In this document: in pieces, positions 57,556 through 64,000 of the stretch
Layout: every line of letters starts with the position of its first letter
Numbering within the stretch: position 1 is the first letter of the stretch
DNA from: Doryteuthis pealeii
Lineage: Eukaryota > Mollusca > Cephalopoda > Myopsida > Loliginidae
Length of the DNA: 64,000 nucleotides
Assembly (NCBI GenBank): GCA_023376005.1
Contig: CM042143.1
Span: 80,187,991-80,251,990 of the forward strand
Reading direction: 5' to 3'
The notes under the pieces: model-generated
What the model saw: only the letters and a program-made list of their open reading frames with translations
What the model was told of the DNA's origin: nothing
The model's database searches: none
Position numbers and translations under genes: made by a program

Positions 57556-57600
57556 GTGCGCGCTCGTGTGTGTGTGTGTGTGTGCGCGCGCGCTCGCGCC
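57556..57600. repeat. Alternating GT/GC tract
   Basis: GTGCGCGCTC, then ten or more GT units, then GCGCGCGCGCTCGCGCC. Strict purine-pyrimidine alternation with CpG-rich ends. Confidence 0.9.
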
Positions 57601-58405
57601 TGTTCTTCTTAAATTGATAAGAATGAAAGCTATACTTTTTAAATTAAATTGAATATCTTTTAATTTGCCCATTTATTCAATCTTTTAAAAGTAATTTTCC
57701 ATTCTATCTGATAAATAAAGACATTTTTTATTAGTTTTCGGTCATCACCATTTTTTTTTTTTAATATTCTGTTGTCTTTTTTTTCTTTCTTTAATTCATC
57801 AAAGGGAACAATTTTTGTTTTTGATTTTTGTTAATTCTTTGATTTTCTTTTTGAAAAATTAGTAGAACATAATTCTCACAATTCATATTATAGGAAAATT
57901 GTCTGGGAAAAATGTAATTTCAGATTTTTTATTTTTTTTTGTATCCAATTATCGTGATATCTATCGTCACTAAAAGTGTAAAAATTCCTGGTCAATATAT
58001 ATTACAAATTTTTACGAAAGATTTTTTACAAAGTCGAAAGAATATCACATGTAATTTGCATATTAAAAATTTGTGAAAAAAGTTTAAAAAGTTTGGCATA
58101 GGAAAATGATTTTAACTTTCCGACTGTTTTCTCTCACCAGATCAAAAATGGTTTTGAAAAACAGGTTTTTTTAAGTTTCATCTTGAATAGTTAATATGCT
58201 TATATGGCTTTATTTATATAATATTCGATAGTTCCTAGAAGATAGATATAAGCTTTCATAAAATACATATTTGTGGAAATTTTTCAAATTGTGGATACTT
58301 AGTAATCAAAATAAAAGTATTTACAACCCGTGACACCATTGAAGCTATCTTATGTTTTTTTTACATGTAAACTTTTACTGCTTGTTTAAATCCATTACAT
58401 CATTA
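57601..58405. other. Unassigned AT-rich sequence
   Basis: No gene or repeat recognised. Confidence 0.5.
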
Positions 58406-58406
58406 G

Positions 58407-58617
58407 CTGATTGGTTGGTTTGTTTGTTTTACAACATATCAACTGTTTTCGGGTCATTTAATGACGAATCAAGACAATTTGATAAATAAATGACTCGCAT
58501 TGCTTACAGTATCTGCTATTGCTTAAGTGATCAACCAATTAAATTGAACTGTCTCATCACTGCTTAACTTCGGTGATCTAGCAGGAACCGCTGCTTTCAA
58601 CGTGACTTGACCATAAT
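58407..58617 (-). repeat. SINE-5S, copy 4, full length
   Basis: On the minus strand: GTCACGTTGAAAGCAGCGG (5S start), GATCACCGAAGTTAAGCAGT (box A side), TTGGTTGATCACTTAAGCAA (decayed box C), GATACTGTAAGCAATGCGAG, then CATTAAATGACCCGAAAACAG, GTTGATATGTTG and an AAAC-rich tail. The same order as copies 1 and 3. Confidence 0.8.
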
Positions 58618-58619
58618 TT

Positions 58620-59576
58620 ATATCATTGAATAGAGCTTGCTGACATCTTTCTTTTGCACATAAAACATATTTTCCTCTACCCACTCGTCAAAGCTATGTT
58701 TATCTGCTAATAATAGGCATTGTATTAAAAAACGGCATCAAACGGTGTCGTGGTGTGTCCATTTTCATCATGATTTCTTTAAATGAGGAATCATTATTCA
58801 CTTTTGTACTCACTAATGTCCACTCTTGTTTGTTTGTATTGTCATAACAGTTTGGCTGTTGTACTTTTTTGTCTTTTTCAAGTGTCTGTCATAATAGATG
58901 AGTACACTTTGTTACTCTTTTTCTACTCTTTATTTTTATAATATACTTAACTTCTTCTTACTGGTTGGGTTGCCTATTTTATACGTGTATCAGGGCTGGT
59001 TTTGTTCTTTCTGGTCCGGGTCTACTTGAGGATTTCTTGGACTTCTCATCTTTGTACCCGCTAATGTTTTTTTTAGTAATGAACACAAGACTTGATATTG
59101 TTTTAGACGTCTTTTTTTCAGCCCTAAGTAAGAACAGCACGCGTGGAGAAATGTTTCTATAGACGGCAGATGCGAAATTGCATCTGTCTTGTTCTGTTAC
59201 TCAGCAAAATCTGACTTTCTAACTGTCTTCTGTCTCTGGCCAAGCAGAGACCAATTACAAAGTTAGTAAAAGGTTAGTCCTGTCAATCACATACTTTTGT
59301 TTCACGATTCGGAATTACGTTTGTTTTTTAATTTCTATACTACCGTACATAATTTAAGCACTCTATCAATTAACACACTAGGCTGGGGTACATCAGTTTA
59401 TAATAACAACTAAAAATTATTTCTATAAATTCCAAAGAAATTAACACCTGATCAACGAAGCCGATATTAAGGCATTTTTTCTTTCTTTTCTTTTGTATCC
59501 AGGATCAACATACTGATCTGATACATCACCAAAGATGAACATTTTATTTCTTTCTGATATCAGAAATTTTATTTAG
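58620..59576. other. Unassigned sequence
   Basis: A 65-codon open frame at 58965-59162 has no recognised motif. No repeat family seen. Confidence 0.45.
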
Positions 59577-59966
59577 TTGTTATGGTTTTTGTTGTTGTTA
59601 TCTTTGGAAAGGCAGTTTTATTTATTATTTACTTACTTACTCAATCATTTATTTACTTATTTAGATAACTTTGAGCCAACAAAACACACGGGGATAAAAA
59701 TAACCTCCTGCCAAGCAATGTTGACAGAAAGCCATAAAAACTGTAATCAGTGGTATGGCATTCCAGCTGGTAGGGTTCAAGAGATAAGAAAAGTTCCGCA
59801 TCTGCTGACCAAACGAAATTCTCTTCCTGTTTCTTTTCAAGATTTCTTATTTGAAGAAGAAAAAACAAAACAGCCAATTTTCAACCTGAGAGTTGTGCAA
59901 GCTGTGAATAATTTATTTTTATTCTTGATAAATTTTCAAAGGTGGCCCAAGAATTATTCGCATTAG
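59577..59966 (+). other. Unassigned open frame, coding doubtful
   Basis: 129 codons. The part from 59666 on (NFEPTKHTGIKITS..., GIPAGRVQEIRKVP) has balanced composition and follows a pyrimidine-rich stretch ending TTATTTAG, an acceptor-like site. GCTGGTAGGG at about 59767 could be a donor. I do not recognise a family; chance remains likely. Confidence 0.2.
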
Positions 59967-60110
59967 TATCTGATTTTGTTTTTTTTTGGTTTTTTGTTTT
60001 GTTTTTAAGTCAAATTCTACTGACCTTGATGATTTGTTCTATAATTTCATGCCACCTGGTGTGTTTTCTTGTAATAAACATGGCTTCTTTACGTGTTTAT
60101 CTCCATAATA

Positions 60111-60357
60111 AAAGTAAAGTTGTGGCCTATTGTCGGTATCCATTGAACAGCGTGGAGTCCATCCTCCTTTCGCTAGCGCTAGACCAAGGAGATTGTTTTT
60201 TTTCCTTAGATAGAGCGCCACACATACCGTCAGCTCCTCACTTTACACACAGATCAGATTACCCGATTAGTGTTACTTATGTGTATGGGGCCCGTATCGA
60301 ACGAGGAACCTTGCGATTCCTAGGCCGGTGATCTAACGACTGAGCTAAATCGGCCCA
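60111..60357 (-). repeat. SINE-A with perfect 12-bp target duplication
   Basis: Head GGGCCGATTTAGCTCAGTCG at 60357. TTTATCTCCATA occurs at 60096-60107 and again at 60358-60369, exactly flanking the element: a perfect target-site duplication. This makes it a comparatively recent insertion even though the body is diverged. Confidence 0.9.
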
Positions 60358-60372
60358 TTTATCTCCATATAG

Positions 60373-60603
60373 TAGATAGTAAAGTCTGCGGGGTGGTATA
60401 TTATCGGTATCCATCGAATAGCGAGGGAGTCCATCTCCTTTTCACTACTGCTAGAACAGGGATATTGTTTTGTCGATGTGGAACGCCACACCTACCGTCA
60501 GCTTCCAGATGCTTTACCGCAAAAAATCAGATTATTCAATCTGTGCTAAACATGTACTGATTTGGCGGGGACTAGTATCGAACCCAAAACCTTGCTATTA
60601 GAT
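60373..60603 (-). repeat. SINE-A, second tandem copy
   Basis: Body intact from GTAAAGTCTGCGGG to GCGGGGACTAGTATCGAACC; the A-box part of the head is lost beyond 60603. It lies 3 nt from the target duplication of the neighbouring SINE and in the same orientation. Confidence 0.8.
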
Positions 60604-60609
60604 GCATAC

Positions 60610-61910
60610 AATTTGATCATTGTAACAAGTGAAACTTCAAAGACGACTTATCTTTATATGATTGTTTCGTTAGTAGCTGAAAATATGTTCTATTGGTGGG
60701 ATTTTAAACTACTTCCCACGGAAGGCTTAAAATGGGCTCTTTGGCCCAAATAAAGGATCATAGATTTGAACCATGTAATTTATTTTATGGTCATCCTCAT
60801 CATCACCAGGTCATGCTGACAGAACGGATTCCCATGACCCCCCCCCTCTCTCTCTCTCCTCATCAAAAACATGAACTATTGGATACAATTTAATTTTGAT
60901 CTCTGATTTATTTCACAAAACGATTTCAGGTACTTTAGCAGACACAAAATAAGGGTTCAAATTACCATCATATTTACATAGTAAATTAAGCCTCTCATTA
61001 AAACTTGGAATTTTCAAAACCTAACATAGTAAAAACAGGTTCTGCAATCTCATTAAAGACATTTGTTAAACGCTAATAGGTCCCCTCTATGGGTTAAATA
61101 GAAAAATGTATTTATAAAAACATTGTATCATCCATTAAGAATTGGTTTATTTCAAAACGTTATTGACATTAAATAACCCACTGAGGTTGATATGCCGTAA
61201 AATCTTTCACAATAAACGCTAATAGTATTACAGTGTCACATTGACTTAAAAGTTCATTTCGTTGTGTACGCAACTCAGTTCCCTAATAATCCATTTCAGA
61301 CTCCATAAAAAGAGAGAGAGAAAAAAAAGCACCCGAATAAGAAAAAATAGCTCTGTATTGTATTAAAAAAACATAATAAAATAGTATGTAATGAATTATG
61401 GACTGTAATATGTTTTAACGTTTATATTTTATAGATAATATTTTTCTTTGGCGTAATAAATTTGGAAATCTAAATGTTTTTAGTGAACTTATTAACATAA
61501 GTGTATCTGAAACTTGCTCGTATCTCACATATTAGCACTTAAAATAAATAAATGAATAAATAAAAAATACCGACAGCTCGTAATTTGGAAAAGTCATAAG
61601 TTGGTGAATTCGTAAGTCAAGGTAGCACTGTACTAAAAATAACAGTTAATTTTCATAAAATTATGAATAGACCTTAACATTATAGACAAGGTTTTATTTA
61701 TTGAAATTAAGGTCTTTTGTGAGTATCATATTGATGGTATTTAATAAAGAATTAATAAAGAATCAATGATGAAACCTTTTTTTTTTTTTACTTCTATAAA
61801 AAATCAGTTTTTTTTTTCGTCGTTTGTTTTAGGCAAAATTCAGTCAGTGTTGATGGGTCACTTTCAGTTTCATTTAATAAATTGACAAAAGTAAACATTA
61901 TTGAGAGAAT
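60610..61910. other. Unassigned; SINE-tail-like words at 61165-61215
   Basis: GACATTAAATAACCCACTGA and GGTTGATATGCCGTAAAAT at 61165-61205 match the SINE-5S body and tail without the head. A (C)n(CT)n run lies at 60839-60861. The rest is unassigned. Confidence 0.5.
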
Positions 61911-61914
61911 TTCA

Positions 61915-62040
61915 AATTCAACTCCACATAAACCAACCAACTTCACTGCCATTACATCCGGGTCCACACCAACCTGGAGTGATAAGGTTCAATGGGTCAA
62001 ATAGATCTGTTTGAAGAAAATTATTATCATCAGAATGGGA
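61915..62040 (+). repeat. Family D copy
   Basis: CTTCACTGCCATTACATCCGG, GGTCCACACCAACCTGG and TGGGTCAAATAGATCTGTTT match family D in the plus orientation. Confidence 0.5.
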
Positions 62041-62955
62041 ATACTTAAAACTGTGCAATTTTTTTTTTTTTTTTTTTTAAGTTTTAAAAATAGTTACTTG
62101 AAGCTATAATTTTTTAGTTTAGAAAATATTATCACCATTTGGTACTTGAAACATTTATTAGTTTGTTCCGAAAATATTGTCCGATTTTAGTACAAACTGT
62201 TTTATAATTCTGTTATGACATATTCTAATAGTAGTTATATATAAGCAGCGAATTAGCCACTTATCATCACAACAACGTGCCCGTGAAAAGGTGCGTTTCC
62301 TGATGATAGTGGTTAATAGGCTGCTTTGAAACCAATGATAATCGTCTTTTAATTGTATGTGCAGTATAACGTGTATGTGTGTCTAGATGAATATATGTGC
62401 ATACATGCGCGCGCACACACACAGCTACACATACTGTTATGAACATACATATAATAGCCTGTAGAGAGAACAATGAGACAACTTATTCCTCTGACACAGT
62501 CCCATATCACTTTGCATAAGTTTTGGTGGAACTAAACTTCGAACCATACGAATGAAATATATCTCCCAAAATAAGAATGTGGTCCAGACACTCTAAAACA
62601 TTTTTTAAAATATAATCAAAAGAAAATTTGGAAGTTAGGGAGAGAAGAGAGAAAAAAGAAGGGGCGGGGGAGAGACAAAATATAAAAGTAGAGAGGGGAA
62701 AAAATAACAAATAAAAATATAAAGATAAAAATTAGGGAGTAGGAAACTATTCCTAAACTGAATGGGGGAGGTTGTGTGTTGAAGGAGAGAGAGAGATGGC
62801 ATAGTTGGAGGAAAGGCATGGAGTGGTGGTGGAAGGAGAAGCCCCAGCAGCTGTCTAATAGATCATTATTAATGAATGTAGCATGTTATAATGGGCCGTT
62901 AGGTAGCCCTGAGTGAACATAATTCATACTGAAGAAAAAGATAATGCCTGGTTAC
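62041..62955. other. Unassigned sequence
   Basis: Long T run at 62060-62079, a purine-rich stretch at 62630-62800. No gene or repeat family recognised. Confidence 0.5.
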
Positions 62956-62956
62956 T

Positions 62957-63505
62957 TTGTACAGCCAGACAGTGGACATTGAATTAAAACACGATGACTT
63001 ATGTTGTTTATTGTGTTTTAAAGTCAGACGATCCATCATTGCCTCCACAAGCAATGGAGGAGACTTAGTTCCACAAGTAGCTTTGGGTTCCCAAAACGGG
63101 CAACTCTCCTCCTTTTCACGCGACCATTCCTCTTACTGCCATCATTCTGCTTTTTTGTCTTCCCTTACTTCAACTTTGATACTTCACTGTTCTTCCGGTC
63201 CTTCTCCTGTTACCCTTTCCCTAACATTTATACGTTTCTCTCCTCCTCCCGTTTTCCAATTTACAGCAAACCATCTCTTACTACTTCCTTTTCAACTCCT
63301 CTTCCCTCTCACAGCTACTCAGAATAAAGGTCTTCATGCCTGCCACTTTCTCTCCATCCCCATTTTCCTTTCTACCTTTATTCTTTTTCTTTATCTTTTT
63401 TCCCTTGTGCGTTCTACGCTCCGCTCCCCTTCTTTCTTCTTTCTTCTTCTTTCTTTCTTCTTGACAAACACCTTCTTGTCTTCCATGAACAAACATGACA
63501 AATAG
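62957..63505 (+). other. Unassigned open frame, coding doubtful
   Basis: 182 codons, the longest frame outside simple repeats, but opened by TTG rather than ATG. The second half is Ser/Phe/Leu-rich because the plus strand is pyrimidine-rich from 63100 to 63470. The first third (SQTVDIELKHDDLCCLLCFK...) is more balanced. No motif recognised. Confidence 0.15.
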
Positions 63506-64000
63506 ACTGCCATGTATTCTTGATAGATTTTCTCACAATCATACAATCATCATCTTTTGTCCGTTTTCAGTTTGATCGGCAGACATTATATCTCCATTTA
63601 TTGAACCGACTGACAAACGTTGCCAGGGCTTTACATTGTAGATGATTATCATTGCTTGTTTTCTATCATGTCTATTTGAATCGACAAATAAGTAATTATA
63701 CATGCATTTACTCGGACGGACTAGGCAACGTGGTTTTAGCTGGCTTTGCCCTAATAAACTGTTATCTTACCCTTTATTTATTTTCATCTTTATAGATGAT
63801 TAATAACAATAGTTGTAATTTACATACAAAAAAAAAAACGAAAAAAACAGAGAAAAACCAACCACAGTTTTTTGTTCAAATATTGTAACAACTGGGCTTC
63901 TCTGATTTCATATCTTGAATAATCTAATCCAGTGGTCTGACGGGTCCATATACATTTTTTGGGACAAGGCAAGTAAAATGTATTTACTATAAAAATACAA
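63506..64000. other. Unassigned AT-rich sequence
   Basis: Nothing recognised apart from an A run at 63828. Confidence 0.5.

Noticed and set aside
62292..62335. CTGATGA ... GAAA hammerhead-like order
   Set aside because: The 21 nt between the two blocks form no stem II, and the stem I strands do not pair.

Overview
The window looks like non-coding, repeat-dense nuclear DNA of a mollusc, most probably a cephalopod. I infer this from the AT-rich base composition, the density of (TA)n, (CA)n and (GA)n arrays, and above all a tRNA-Lys-like SINE whose head and body resemble the tRNA-derived SINEs known from squid and octopus. The species assignment is an inference from recalled repeat families and was not checked by a search. 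I found no intact protein-coding gene, no rRNA gene and no convincing functional tRNA gene. Nearly all long open frames are stop-free translations of simple repeats. The window is probably intergenic or lies inside a very long intron.

Layout: 1-6 kb holds a 5S-rRNA-derived SINE, tRNA-derived SINEs in both orientations and a decayed tRNA-Glu fused to a SINE. 7.1-8.1 kb is a purine-rich tract, and 8.6-8.8 kb is an inverted-repeat element. 11.3-14.1 kb is a microsatellite field dominated by a ~2 kb tandem array with the core AAATGAACAAATGCACAC, followed by poor-looking sequence and a 100-N gap (15291-15390). 18-27 kb holds scattered repeat relics. 29-30.2 kb is a degenerate ~32-bp satellite interrupted by a GA minisatellite. 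34-38 kb has a hammerhead-like element, a mariner relic and a retroelement-like coding relic. 40-46 kb has duplicated MITE-like sequence, SINE pieces and a 1 kb CT minisatellite. 46-50 kb is the most interesting part: SINEs, fold-back elements and several type I hammerhead-ribozyme-like motifs. 50-64 kb is more SINEs, fold-back DNA and unannotated AT-rich sequence.

The main result is a set of compact type I hammerhead-like motifs. Two sit 22-27 nt downstream of tRNA-like heads that carry pol III A and B boxes (48248-48377 minus strand; about 47418-47549 plus strand). A third is at 34560-34605, and a degenerate pair lies in the two arms of an inverted repeat at 47764-47908. The best one has a perfect 5-bp stem I, a 4-bp stem II, the full CTGATGA...GAAA core and a self-complementary stem III without a loop, the geometry of the small hammerheads known from Penelope-like elements and schistosome Sm-alpha repeats. 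Together they suggest a tRNA-promoted, hammerhead-bearing retroposon family.

Other results: a 5S-rRNA-derived SINE family in four copies sharing a 3' tail with a longer dispersed repeat; fold-back elements with a nested SINE; a 571-bp mariner relic with both terminal repeats; and a 264-nt open frame without Met whose composition looks protein-like. The repeats are independent insertions and do not form a pathway.
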